Positions 26,660 through 34,335 are shown, numbered from the stretch's first letter. The stretch: DNA of 64,000 nucleotides from Bacteroidota bacterium (GCA_016718825.1 JADKCL010000016.1:124001-188000), one strand, 5' to 3'. Numbers and translations: made by a program. Notes: a model not told the origin generated them from the sequence alone.

Positions 26660-26878
26660 ATGGAAAAGAGAATGTACGCTGCCTTGCCCCAGATCATCTG
26701 CACTTGCGGAAACCAATTGTTGGTCACACCCGGTTGTGCATGCGACGTTTGCATGGGGATTGCTGCCGATCCTTCCGAAATGCCGATTGTTGCCGCCTCC
26801 GAACGGAAAGATCAATATGACATGAGCTATTTTGAAGCCTTGGAGCGCATGTTTGAGAGCTTCGAATTCGCAGCCTGA
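26660..26878 (+). CDS. Small Cys-rich protein, paralogue 2
   Basis: This 72-residue paralogue of the protein at 26081 shares MEKR-Y, ICTCGN-LLV-PGC-CDVCMG and the tail YDMSYFEALERMFESFEFAA. The middle (DPSEMPIVAASERKD) differs. Both genes have the same layout: inverted repeat, about 38-base spacer, short gene, hairpin terminator. They are duplicated whole transcription units. The conserved Cys residues suggest metal binding, possibly zinc; this is inference. Confidence 0.75.
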   Translation: MEKRMYAALPQIICTCGNQLLVTPGCACDVCMGIAADPSEMPIVAASERKDQYDMSYFEALERMFESFEFAA

Positions 26879-26936
26879 TCAAGAACCCCCTCGAATTATT
26901 GAATACGGGACCAACTCCCCACAACTATGAAAAGAC

Positions 26937-26971
26937 AATGGCCCTTCCGACTGAGAAGGGCCATTCTATTT
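26937..26971 (+). terminator. Rho-independent terminator of Cys-rich gene 2
   Basis: Perfect 10-bp stem AATGGCCCTT (26937-26946) with AAGGGCCATT (26956-26965), then CTATTTT. Confidence 0.8.
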
Positions 26972-26993
26972 TCAGCAGAAACACGAATCGCGC

Positions 26994-27584
26994 TTATTCA
27001 GCCTCTTCCATTTCTGACTTGGTCATGATCACTTCCCAATTCCCTTTGTCGTCCTTGCCCAATTTGAGGACTTTTTCATCCTTTTTGCCTTCCTCGGTAT
27101 AGTAGGCCTTGGCAAAATCTCCGTCTTCCTCCACGCGTTTGATCTCTTTCTTCACCTCCGACTTTTTGTCGTCGTCGAGTGCAGCCATCGATTTCTGATA
27201 CTCCAGCATATCGCTGGTGCTTTGGGAACCGTAACGCATCGCAGCGTCGTAATTCCCGAATTCCAACGCTTTCATGAAAGCTTCAGCCGTTTGTTGGGCT
27301 GATTTACCTTCGCGGTAGGCCTCATATTTGATCGCGGGAACCACCTTTTCTTCCGAATCTGTGCCGTCCACCGCGTTGTCAGGTTCGTCGGTATCCGTTT
27401 TGGTGCCTCCTCCGAAATCCGTTTTACTCATCACGACGACCCATTTGCCTTCGTCTTCGCGCAATTGCAGCACTTTGCCTGTTTCATCCCCCTGATCATA
27501 GATCACCGTCGCATAATTCCCGTCTTCCTTGACATCCTTGATTTCAAACTCCTCCTTCATCGGATTTGCGCCGAGATTGGACAT
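26994..27584 (-). CDS. NTF2-like/DUF4878-type lipoprotein, C-terminal part (frameshifted gene)
   Basis: This frame contains the second half of a DUF4878-like domain (KEEFEIKDVKEDGNYATV, KVLQLREDEGKWVVVMSK), a linker rich in Asp and Thr, and a complete second domain (AQQTAEAFMKALEFGNYDAAMRYGS, ending EGDFAKAYY-like and GNWEVIMTKS). The same ETAEAF-KA-xFGD-EKA pattern occurs in the three tandem lipoproteins at 29-31 kb. The frame begins inside the first domain, with its N-terminal half in the overlapping frame (27544-27783). One extra A in the AAAA run at 27584-27587 explains the break. Intact, the protein would be a lipoprotein of about 260 residues with two domains. Confidence 0.75.
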   Translation of the reverse strand: MSNLGANPMKEEFEIKDVKEDGNYATVIYDQGDETGKVLQLREDEGKWVVVMSKTDFGGGTKTDTDEPDNAVDGTDSEEKVVPAIKYEAYREGKSAQQTAEAFMKALEFGNYDAAMRYGSQSTSDMLEYQKSMAALDDDKKSEVKKEIKRVEEDGDFAKAYYTEEGKKDEKVLKLGKDDKGNWEVIMTKSEMEEAE

Positions 27585-27783
27585 TTTCGACCATCGTCAA
27601 GTTTTGTGCGGTACCCTCTGAACAAAAGGTCTTGGCCTTTTCAAAATCGCCAAACTGCATGGCTTTCAAAAAGGCTTCGGCTGTCTCCTTGGGGCCTTTT
27701 TTCTGTGGATCGCTGCTGCAACCATTCAAAACGAGCACCAGCATTGGCAAAAGGAAAACGGCAAATTTGAGTCGTGCGTACAT
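27544..27783 (-). CDS. NTF2-like/DUF4878-type lipoprotein, N-terminal part (frameshifted gene)
   Basis: From the ATG at 27783 it reads a signal peptide with lipobox LNGC (Cys at residue 21) and the start of the domain (PKETAEAFLKAMQFGDFEKAKTFCSEG). It then runs out of frame after MVEN, where the next frame takes over. An earlier in-frame ATG at 27879 lies inside the third inverted repeat and would add a second hydrophobic segment, so 27783 is preferred. The product is expected to sit in a membrane facing the periplasm. Function unknown; members of this superfamily are small binding domains. Confidence 0.7.
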   Translation of the reverse strand: MYARLKFAVFLLPMLVLVLNGCSSDPQKKGPKETAEAFLKAMQFGDFEKAKTFCSEGTAQNLTMVENVQSRRKSDEGGV

Positions 27784-27871
27784 CACAAGAGGAATTGGGG
27801 TGAATCGAGGGCATCCAACGTTGAATACCAAGCACAAAAATAATGGAAACACAGAAAAAACGACCATGATC

Positions 27872-27890
27872 TTTGACATGAGATGTCAAA
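27872..27890 (-). promoter_or_regulatory. Inverted repeat TTTGACA-N5-TGTCAAA, copy 3
   Basis: Arms 27872-27878 and 27884-27890 around TGAGA, one base different from the CGAGA spacer of the first two copies. It lies 89 bases upstream of the lipoprotein start on the minus strand. Confidence 0.5.
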
Positions 27891-28084
27891 AAGCCCATGC
27901 TATTTTGGAGAAAAGAAGGTAGTCGTTCCCGCCCTCAAGGCTACGAACGTTCACCTTAAGTATCCTGAAGGAATCTAAATATTGTTTTGCTCGTTTCAAA
28001 TGGTTCTGTTTTCAGCGGGTTCCCTTTTCGGGAGCCCGCATTTTTTTTCAAAACACTGCCTTCCGACATTCCCCTTAGCTGCCT

Positions 28085-28092
28085 TATCTTTG
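28085..28092 (+). promoter_or_regulatory. -7 promoter element TATCTTTG
   Basis: Exact TAnnTTTG match 13 bases before the ATG at 28106. No TTG at the right spacing was seen. If used, the message would be nearly leaderless. Confidence 0.4.
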
Positions 28093-28105
28093 CACCTGAA
28101 AGACT

Positions 28106-28768
28106 ATGAAATTTTCCGATCGCATCCGGCAGGGCACATTCACGATGATCTTTGGATTCTTCGTGTTTTATACCATTCGCTACATTGACTTTAATCCTTA
28201 TCCCAAATGGCTTACTGAGCATCAGATGCAACAATGGCTCGGTGCGGGACTTGACGAATCCACCTTGCAAGATGGTGACTTGGTGTTGCGACATAGCAAA
28301 GGCTTTGTCAGCGACGCTATTTTGACGTTTCAGACACAGGATCCGCAGTATTCGCACAGCGGGATTGTCAAGAAAAAGGAAGGAAAAACCTATATCTACC
28401 ATGCCACGGGCGGGGAAGAGAACGTCTCTCAAAAGATGAAATGTGATCCCATTGCGATCTACTGCCACCCGGCCGCCACTTACAAGTTCGGTGTTTTTCG
28501 TTGGGACCTCCCTGAAGATCAGCGCGCTAAATTCATGAAATCATTGGATCACTGGTACAAAACCGAAATGGAGTTTGACCTTGACTTTGACATGACTACC
28601 GATGACAAAATGTATTGCTCCGAAATGATCTACAAAGGCCTTGTAGACGCTACGGGAGACACCAATTACATAGCTTTGTCGCGCGTGATCGATAAACCCT
28701 ACGTTGCAATTGACAACTTGTACCTGAACGCGCATTGCAAGCAGCTCTTTAAGTATGAGTATGAATAA
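28106..28768 (+). CDS. Permuted papain-like (YiiX/YaeF, C92-type) membrane-anchored hydrolase
   Basis: A 220-residue protein with one N-terminal hydrophobic segment (TFTMIFGFFVFYTIRYIDF), then a YiiX-type domain. The landmarks are LQDGDLVLRHSKGFVSDAI, the His motif QYSHSGIVKK (about residue 93), YIYHATGG, and the Cys motif DKMYCSEMIYKGL (about residue 172). In this permuted NlpC/P60-like superfamily, His precedes Cys in sequence order, as here. Related enzymes are amidases or lipid/peptide hydrolases. The substrate is unknown. The gene stands alone between the lipoprotein genes. Confidence 0.82.
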   Translation: MKFSDRIRQGTFTMIFGFFVFYTIRYIDFNPYPKWLTEHQMQQWLGAGLDESTLQDGDLVLRHSKGFVSDAILTFQTQDPQYSHSGIVKKKEGKTYIYHATGGEENVSQKMKCDPIAIYCHPAATYKFGVFRWDLPEDQRAKFMKSLDHWYKTEMEFDLDFDMTTDDKMYCSEMIYKGLVDATGDTNYIALSRVIDKPYVAIDNLYLNAHCKQLFKYEYE

Positions 28769-28946
28769 TTGAACGTTTTTGCCCTGTAATAAGGGTAAAA
28801 ATGGAAGTAGCCGGCAAGAATGCCGAGATCAAAATCGGCTTTGGAACCAATAATTGAGAAAAACAGCATTCACGATCTCGTTATTATCAGTTGATCAACA
28901 ACCAACTAACCTTTTCCTGGAAAAAACCTTTGCCTTGAAAATATCA

Positions 28947-28979
28947 TTTGGAATTGATAATCAAAAACATCTATCTTTG
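28947..28979 (+). promoter_or_regulatory. Bacteroidota-type promoter of lipoprotein gene 1
   Basis: TTTG at 28947-28950, 21 bases, then TATCTTTG at 28972-28979, about 80 bases before the ATG at 29059. Confidence 0.6.
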
Positions 28980-29058
28980 CCGACGGTTTTTGAAACGCTT
29001 TCAAGTCGATCAGGGGCCATGTTAATTCCGATCATTATTTAAAAAATTAGAACGAGTT

Positions 29059-29523
29059 ATGAAAAGGACTTTGAAATTTTCTGCTATCGCACTGCTCGCA
29101 GTGGTTGTTCTCTGGGCATGTGGTGGCGCAAGCGGCCCTAAGGCTGTCGGCGAAAGCTTCTTGAATGCAATGGCAAAAGGCGACATCGAAGGCGCAAAGA
29201 AATTTGCTACCAAAGATGCTCAAGAGTCATTGGGTATGATGGCTGCTTCTGCTGAAGCCAAAAAAACCAATCCTGACAAAATCGAAATCGGCGAGATCAA
29301 AGAAGAAGGCGACAAAGCCACTTTGAGCTACAAAGAAAACGGAACTGACAAGAGCTTGAACCTGGTCAAAGAAGACGGTCAGTGGAAAGCAGCTTGGACC
29401 AAAGGTGGCGGTGGCCTCGAAGATTTGGGTGGTGCGCTTGAAGGTGCTGTCGAAGGCGCTGTTGAAGGTGCTACCGAAGCTTTGGCTGACTCTGCAGCAA
29501 CTGCTCCAGCTGAAGGCGAATAA
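29059..29523 (+). CDS. NTF2-like/DUF4878-type lipoprotein, tandem copy 1
   Basis: A 154-residue lipoprotein with signal peptide and lipobox VLWAC (Cys at residue 20). A single domain follows: AVGESFLNAMAKGDIEGAKKF, DKIEIGEIKEEGDKATLSY, and LVKEDGQWKAAW. The C-terminal tail is low-complexity (repeated LEGAVEGAVEG-like units and Ala). It has its own promoter and a very strong terminator. The core is identical at DNA level to copy 2. The role is unknown; a periplasm-facing binding domain is inferred from the fold class. Confidence 0.85.
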   Translation: MKRTLKFSAIALLAVVVLWACGGASGPKAVGESFLNAMAKGDIEGAKKFATKDAQESLGMMAASAEAKKTNPDKIEIGEIKEEGDKATLSYKENGTDKSLNLVKEDGQWKAAWTKGGGGLEDLGGALEGAVEGAVEGATEALADSAATAPAEGE

Positions 29524-29547
29524 TTAACCGAAGTAATTCGGCACAAC

Positions 29548-29579
29548 AAAAGGGCTTCATTCGTGAAGCCCTTTTGCAT
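29548..29579 (+). terminator. Rho-independent terminator of lipoprotein copy 1
   Basis: Perfect 12-bp stem AAAAGGGCTTCA (29548-29559), TTCG loop, TGAAGCCCTTTT (29564-29575), then GCATTTT. Confidence 0.9.
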
Positions 29580-29606
29580 TTTGGCCCATTGAGTTCGGAA
29601 GCAGGT

Positions 29607-29880
29607 TCAATCGCCATCCAATTTCTCCTTCATGATGAGACCTTCAGGCATTTTGGGCTCAGGAATTTCCCGTGCAACACTGTCAAAATCTCGTCTCCAT
29701 TTGTGAAACTTGTGTGCTAAGCCCGGATTTTTCCACATCGAGCTTCGCCAAACGGCTCCAATCCACCTCGAAAAACAGAGAAACTAAATACTCCATCCAG
29801 GGCAAAAACGGCGATTGGAAGCCACTGAGGCCGATTTCAAAAACATGCTCGCCGAATCGTCTATTTTTATAAAAATGCAC
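29607..29880 (-). pseudogene. Remnant or frameshifted small gene of unknown function
   Basis: On the minus strand the frame reads HFYKNRRFGEHVFEIGLSG and MEYLVSLFFEVDWSRLAKLD up to about 29727. If one base of the CCGG near 29724-29726 is removed, it continues as LAHKFHKWRRDFDSVAREIP and ends MKEKLDGD with TGA at 29607. The composition is protein-like on both sides of the lesion. The upstream end has no clear ATG (a GTG is at about 29880), and the frame remains open further upstream with Cys-rich text. It may be a broken gene caught between the duplicated lipoproteins. Confidence 0.35.
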
Positions 29881-29942
29881 ATCCCCAATGTGGGTTGCCG
29901 ACAGGCCTTGACAAGCCTCATCGCAGCATTCAGAAAAACATC

Positions 29943-29950
29943 TACATTTG
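29943..29950 (+). promoter_or_regulatory. -7 element TACATTTG of lipoprotein copy 2
   Basis: Exact TAnnTTTG match 65 bases before the ATG at 30015. The same octamer occurs before copy 3. A -33 TTG at the usual distance is not seen. Confidence 0.45.
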
Positions 29951-30014
29951 CATCAGTCTTCCAACGAAGATTTTTTCTCTCGAATTAAAAGTTATTTAAC
30001 GATCACATTTCATT

Positions 30015-30452
30015 ATGAAAAGGACTTTGAAATTTTCTGCTATCGCACTGCTCGCAGTGGTTGTTCTCTGGGCATGTGGTGGCGCAAGCGGCCCTAAGGC
30101 TGTCGGCGAAAGAAAAGGCGACATCGAAGGCGCAAAGAAATTTGCTACCAAAGATGCTCAAGAGTCATTGGGTATGATGGCTGCTTCTGCTGAAGCCAAA
30201 AAAACCAATCCTGACAAAATCGAAATCGGCGAGATCAAAGAAGAAGGCGACAAAGCCACTTTGAGCTACAAAGAAAACGGAACTGACAAGAGCTTGAACC
30301 TGGTCAAAGAAGACGGTCAGTGGAAAGCAGCTTGGACCAAAGGCGGTGGCGACATGGGCCTCGACAAACTTGGCGAAGACCTTGGCGATGCCATGGGCGA
30401 AGCTTTGAGCGGCGACTCAACTGCTACTGACTCTGCAGCAGCTGGCGAATAA
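30015..30452 (+). CDS. NTF2-like/DUF4878-type lipoprotein, tandem copy 2 (internal 18-bp deletion)
   Basis: A 145-residue lipoprotein whose first part, from the ATG to the KGGG codons, is identical in DNA to copy 1. The exception is a clean 18-bp in-frame deletion after AVGE that removes SFLNAM-type residues from the first helix. Its 5' flank (CGATCACATT before the ATG) and its C-terminal tail (GLDKLGEDLGDAM) instead resemble copy 3. This mosaic suggests gene conversion of the core by copy 1. The shortened helix may damage the fold. It has its own -7 element and terminator. Confidence 0.82.
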   Translation: MKRTLKFSAIALLAVVVLWACGGASGPKAVGERKGDIEGAKKFATKDAQESLGMMAASAEAKKTNPDKIEIGEIKEEGDKATLSYKENGTDKSLNLVKEDGQWKAAWTKGGGDMGLDKLGEDLGDAMGEALSGDSTATDSAAAGE

Positions 30453-30473
30453 TTTCGCTTCCCGAAAAGATAC

Positions 30474-30506
30474 AAGGGCTTCCCAAACGGGAGGCCCTTT
30501 TCTTTT
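30474..30506 (+). terminator. Rho-independent terminator of lipoprotein copy 2
   Basis: Stem AAGGGCTTCCC (30474-30484), AAAC loop, GGGAGGCCCTT (30489-30499) with one G-U pair, then TTCTTTT. Confidence 0.88.
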
Positions 30507-30602
30507 GTGGAGGATTGAGCAGAAGCATGTTAGGCCATTGTTAATCTTGTGTTTTTAGCCATTCTTTACGGACCAAACGAATGAAGTACCCGTATAGCAA
30601 AC

Positions 30603-30610
30603 TACATTTG
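30603..30610 (+). promoter_or_regulatory. -7 element TACATTTG of lipoprotein copy 3
   Basis: Exact TAnnTTTG match 62 bases before the ATG at 30672, the same octamer and nearly the same distance as for copy 2. Confidence 0.45.
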
Positions 30611-30671
30611 TCGCAGTTCAGCGATGAACAGTTAATCTGAATTATTAGTCTTTTACGATCACATTGAAATT

Positions 30672-31124
30672 ATGAAAAGAACATTGAAATTTTCTGCTGT
30701 TGCACTGCTCGCAGTAGTAGTGTTGTGGGCATGCGGTGGCGCTGCCGGTCCTAAGGCTGCTGGCGAAAGCTTCTTGACAGCCATGGCCAAAGGCGACATC
30801 GAAGGCGCAAAGAAATTTGCTAGCAAGGATTCACAAGGTGCCCTCGAAATGATGGCCGGAACATCCGATGCAAAGAAAGCCAATCCTGACAAAATCGAGA
30901 TCGGCGAAGTGAAGGAGGAAGGCGACAAGGCTACCTTGAACTACAAGGAAAATGGCACTGACAAAACCCTCAACCTTGTCAAGGAAGACGGTGCTTGGAA
31001 GGCTTCTTACACCAAAGGTGCAGGCGACACCGGTGGCCTAGATGACCTTGGCAAAGGCCTCGAAGACGCCATGGACAGCGCGACATCAACCGTCGACACG
31101 TTGATGCCAGCAGACGGAGAATAA
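30672..31124 (+). CDS. NTF2-like/DUF4878-type lipoprotein, tandem copy 3
   Basis: A 150-residue lipoprotein with the same signal peptide and lipobox (VLWAC, Cys 20) and the same domain as copies 1 and 2 (AAGESFLTAMAKGDIEGAKKF, DKIEIGEVKEEGDKATLNY, LVKEDGAWKASY). It has diverged at many silent and some coding positions. Its tail is GLDDLGKGLEDAMD followed by a Ser/Thr-rich end. It is convergent with the cystathionine beta-synthase gene, and two back-to-back terminators separate them. Confidence 0.85.
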   Translation: MKRTLKFSAVALLAVVVLWACGGAAGPKAAGESFLTAMAKGDIEGAKKFASKDSQGALEMMAGTSDAKKANPDKIEIGEVKEEGDKATLNYKENGTDKTLNLVKEDGAWKASYTKGAGDTGGLDDLGKGLEDAMDSATSTVDTLMPADGE

Positions 31125-31141
31125 TTCTCTCGAAACAATAG

Positions 31142-31172
31142 AAAAAGGACCGACGAAAGTTGGTCCTTTTTT
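31142..31172 (+). terminator. Rho-independent terminator of lipoprotein copy 3
   Basis: Thirteen-pair stem (31142-31154 with 31159-31171, one G-U pair) closed by a GAAA tetraloop and ending in six T. Confidence 0.88.
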
Positions 31173-31185
31173 ATTGCCCATAAAA

Positions 31186-31218
31186 CAAAGTGCGCACCCA
31201 GGTGGAGTGCGCACTTTG
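31186..31218 (-). terminator. Rho-independent terminator of cystathionine beta-synthase
   Basis: Perfect 12-bp stem CAAAGTGCGCAC (31186-31197) with GTGCGCACTTTG (31207-31218). Read on the minus strand it is followed by TTTTATG. Confidence 0.85.
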
Positions 31219-31244
31219 CTTGTAACGAAGATCAGCTTTGGCAA

Positions 31245-32612
31245 TCAACCCGCCAAAACTGCAATCAAATCCGATTTGGTGATGATATGCAAGCCGCCAT
31301 TGGCATCTTGCATCATGACCGCAGGGCAATCTTTGTTGATCATTTTGGAAATCAAGTCGATGCGCGTGGTGGGTAGCACAAACGGGAAAGGATCGCTCAT
31401 ACAATCCGCCACTGGGCTATCCTTCAGACTTGGGTCATCCAAAATCGTGTTGAGCACCCGGCTTTCATTGATGGTACCGACGACATTGCCGCCTTCTACC
31501 ACCGGCAATTGCGTGATGCTGTGCTCACGCATCAGCAGGATCACTTCGGAAAGCGTGGACTTCGTGGAAACCGAAAACAAAGTATCCACCTTGCCCTTGC
31601 GATCCAGGATTTCCTGGGCGGTGAGCATATTGCCCTTGTCGATGAAGTGGTGATCGCTCATCCACTGATCATTGTAGATTTTTCCGAGGTAACGCGTGCC
31701 ATGGTCAGGAAGGATCACCACCACGACATCGTCTTTGGAGAGTCCTCGGGCGTATTCCAATGCACCATGCATCGCAGATCCACAAGACCAACCCACGAAC
31801 AAGCCTTCCAAACGCGCCAACTTACGGGCCATGATGGCAGCATCCTTATCGGTCACCTTGATGATTTGATCGACAAGACTCATGTTCAGGTTGGCAGGAA
31901 GGATGTCCTCGCCGATTCCTTCGGTGAGGTAGGAATAAATCTCATTGCGGTCAAATTCGCCGGTCTCGTGGTATTTCTTAAACACTGAACCATAGGTATC
32001 GACGCCCACACAAACGATGTTCGGGTTTTGCTCCTTGAGGTAGCGCGCGATGCCGCTCATGGTGCCGCATGTCCCCATACCGGCGACCAAGTGCGTGATT
32101 TTGCCTTCGGTTTGCGCCCAAATTTCGGGCCCGGTCGATTCGTAATGCGCCTCCTGATTGCTCAGGTTGTCGTATTGATTGGGATAATAAGAATTCGGGA
32201 TTTCCTTGGAGAGGCGCTTGGCAACGGAATAATACGAACGGGGATCATCAGGCTCGACCGCAGTAGGCGTCACGACGACTTCCGCACCCATCGCGCGCAG
32301 GATGTCCATTTTTTCCTTGCTCTGCTTGTCGGGCATCGTGAAGATGCAGCGATAACCCTTGATCGCAGCAACAAGGGCAAGTCCCATACCGGTGTTTCCT
32401 GAAGTTCCCTCGATGATGGTTCCTCCGGGCTTCAACAAGCCTTTGCGTTCGGCATCCTGAATCATCTTGACCCCGATGCGGTCTTTGATACTGTTGCCAG
32501 GATTGAAATATTCAACCTTGCCCAAAACAGTGGGCTTTACGTGCGAAGCCACGTTGTTGATCTTGATAAGGGGCGTGTCGCCCATGGTCTCGAGGATATT
32601 ATTCAGCCACAT
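31245..32612 (-). CDS. cbs: Cystathionine beta-synthase (PLP enzyme with C-terminal CBS pair)
   Basis: A 455-residue cytosolic enzyme that condenses serine (or a related donor) with homocysteine, or acts as a cysteine synthase. The PLP lysine is K43 in GNSIKDRIG. The phosphate-binding loop GTSGNTGMGLAL lies at 69-80 and the active-site loop GMGTCGTMSGIAR near 178. GWSCGSAMHGAL is near 275. From about residue 335 a tandem CBS-domain pair follows (MLTAQEILDRKG, ITQLPVVEGGNVVG, CPAVMMQDANGGLHIITKSD), the usual regulatory module. Length is normal for two-domain bacterial enzymes. Monocistronic: terminators on both sides. Confidence 0.93.
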   Translation of the reverse strand: MWLNNILETMGDTPLIKINNVASHVKPTVLGKVEYFNPGNSIKDRIGVKMIQDAERKGLLKPGGTIIEGTSGNTGMGLALVAAIKGYRCIFTMPDKQSKEKMDILRAMGAEVVVTPTAVEPDDPRSYYSVAKRLSKEIPNSYYPNQYDNLSNQEAHYESTGPEIWAQTEGKITHLVAGMGTCGTMSGIARYLKEQNPNIVCVGVDTYGSVFKKYHETGEFDRNEIYSYLTEGIGEDILPANLNMSLVDQIIKVTDKDAAIMARKLARLEGLFVGWSCGSAMHGALEYARGLSKDDVVVVILPDHGTRYLGKIYNDQWMSDHHFIDKGNMLTAQEILDRKGKVDTLFSVSTKSTLSEVILLMREHSITQLPVVEGGNVVGTINESRVLNTILDDPSLKDSPVADCMSDPFPFVLPTTRIDLISKMINKDCPAVMMQDANGGLHIITKSDLIAVLAG

Positions 32613-32695
32613 ATCGTGTTCCGTTAATCAAATTAGGGAACCGAAAGCTATAAAATATTCACTAGAACCCAAACAATCAATCTAAATTCAAAAGA

Positions 32696-32721
32696 ATGTC
32701 CGCGTTTGGAGACGCGGACAT
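32696..32721 (-). terminator. Terminator of the LysM protein gene
   Basis: Perfect 10-bp stem ATGTCCGCGT (32696-32705) with ACGCGGACAT (32712-32721), followed on the minus strand by TCTTTTG. Confidence 0.78.
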
Positions 32722-32754
32722 AGATAATTTCAGAATAATATTTTGCAATTAACG

Positions 32755-34086
32755 CTATTCACCAAATGGGATCACATAACGCAAACGCACTTCCGCGCCA
32801 GCCTCGCGAATCATCAAGTAATCCATGCACTTTGCACTCAGCCTGACGGTATAGGGATCCTTTTCTGGCAATTGATTAATGACCTCTACGAGGATGGATT
32901 GCCCCTTGTCAGGATAATCTACCCGGATATAGGATCCTGTGGGCAAATAGCGATGGAACGCATAGAACCGTGTCTGGTCGGTGGCAAAGTCTTGGATGGC
33001 TCCTACCCGACCCGTCTCCTCGACGCGTTTGTAACTTACGCCGGTAGATTTATCCTTGTAAACCGTCACTACTGCAGCCGAAGGGACTGTGGTCGCCTTT
33101 GGAGCTGTCAATACTTTCAAATCTGGAAATTGCTCGAGCTTCGGCGTGGAATCTTGTACTTGTTCGATCGCATCGATCAATGCCGTGCCCTGATTGGGAT
33201 TCTCGTTGGAATCAGCCTTGACTCTCAAAGCTTGGCCTTCCTTGATGGTTGCATTTTCCAAGCGGTTGATTTTGCGCAACTCGCTCACGTCCATCCCATA
33301 GGTGCGTGCGATGGCAAACAGGGTTTCTCCTGGTTTTACGACGTGTACACCGGGTCCCGGTTTTACCTTGGTTGCGACTTGGTCGCCACCTCCATTGTTC
33401 GCTTCAACTGGCTTCACCGCATTCGGTGCGATATCTGCCGGATTGACATCAGCGGCTTTGGGAGCAGGCTCCTTTACTGCGACCACCACCTTGGGCTGTT
33501 CAACGGGTTTGACGGGTTCCTCGACCTTTTTTGGAGTCACGGTGGCCGTTCCGGATGCACTCACCCAAAGCTTCTGCCCTTCTTTGAGTCCATCCACCGA
33601 GAGACTGTTCCATTGCTTGATTTGATCAACGGACACACTGTATTTGCGCGAAACAGCGTAGAGGGTCTCCCCTTTTTGGACCGTATGTTGTTTTCTTTCT
33701 CCGCCGGATGGGTTTTGTTGTGCGCCGGAATTTTGCGCTGTAACGGGCTTGATTTCTGTTGGCGTTGGCTGTACAACCGTCGGCTTGGGATCTACCACTG
33801 TTTTCAATGACATTCCGGCAGCGGCTGTTCGGGAAGGCACCATCAGAATCTGACCCGCTTGAATCGTAGCCGCAGTCGTAGAATTCAACTCCTCCAACGA
33901 TGCGACACTGACTCCGTACTCACGGGAGAGCTTGCCGAGATTGTCTCCTTTTGCCAATTTATAAAGGACGAATGACTTGCCATTCACGACCTTCACCCCT
34001 ACTGAATCCCCTGGCATTGAAGCCATTAGTGAAGCTGGCATCGCCAAAGCCCCCAACAACAACGTTTTAATCCAACCTTGCTTCAT
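32755..34086 (-). CDS. Exported triple-LysM peptidoglycan-binding protein with RlpA-like C-terminal domain
   Basis: A 443-residue exported protein: signal peptide (about 1-23), then three LysM domains at about 40-85 (YKLAKGDNLGKLSREYGVS), 132-178 (HTVQKGETLYAVSRKYSVS) and 245-290 (HVVKPGETLFAIARTYGMD). Pro/Thr/Lys/Val-rich linkers separate them. The last 100 residues (GVSYKRVEETGRVGAIQD, GSYIRVDYPDKGQSILVEVI, ending LRYVIPFGE) look like a double-psi beta barrel of the RlpA type. The protein probably binds or processes cell wall in the periplasm. It has its own terminator. Confidence 0.85.
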   Translation of the reverse strand: MKQGWIKTLLLGALAMPASLMASMPGDSVGVKVVNGKSFVLYKLAKGDNLGKLSREYGVSVASLEELNSTTAATIQAGQILMVPSRTAAAGMSLKTVVDPKPTVVQPTPTEIKPVTAQNSGAQQNPSGGERKQHTVQKGETLYAVSRKYSVSVDQIKQWNSLSVDGLKEGQKLWVSASGTATVTPKKVEEPVKPVEQPKVVVAVKEPAPKAADVNPADIAPNAVKPVEANNGGGDQVATKVKPGPGVHVVKPGETLFAIARTYGMDVSELRKINRLENATIKEGQALRVKADSNENPNQGTALIDAIEQVQDSTPKLEQFPDLKVLTAPKATTVPSAAVVTVYKDKSTGVSYKRVEETGRVGAIQDFATDQTRFYAFHRYLPTGSYIRVDYPDKGQSILVEVINQLPEKDPYTVRLSAKCMDYLMIREAGAEVRLRYVIPFGE

Positions 34087-34335
34087 TCTTCAAATCATTT
34101 GAACCACAAATTATCTTAATCCATCCCCAGATATCAACCACTTCTATCCCCAGCTTTTACGGAAGTGTACAGAGAAACGGACGGATTAAGGGAGAATTAG
34201 GAATGGAAAAAGGAGAATTTAGATAGGAGTGGCAATCGGCGTCACAAAAGAGATGCTCATCACGTCAGCCGTCGAACATTCCAAAGGGAATTTGAAAATG
34301 GGCCTACATCACAGGCAGTTCAAAATGCCCTTGAA

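Larger units (their letters stand above)
29524..30014. other. 491-base spacer between lipoprotein copies 1 and 2
   Basis: Contains the terminator of copy 1, a minus-strand coding remnant (29607-29880) and a -7 element (29943-29950) for copy 2. Confidence 0.5.

Noticed and set aside
26367..26660. A 97-codon minus-strand frame between the Cys-rich genes (contains GLLEGSLRILADMADVSK)
   Set aside because: The helical text is tempting, but it overlaps a terminator at one end and the inverted repeat at the other, and has no start in a sensible place. Left as unlikely rather than impossible.
28776..28801. Hairpin after the YiiX-like gene as a terminator
   Set aside because: The stem TTTTGCCCT/AGGGTAAAA has a weak pairing and is followed by TGGAAG, not T residues.
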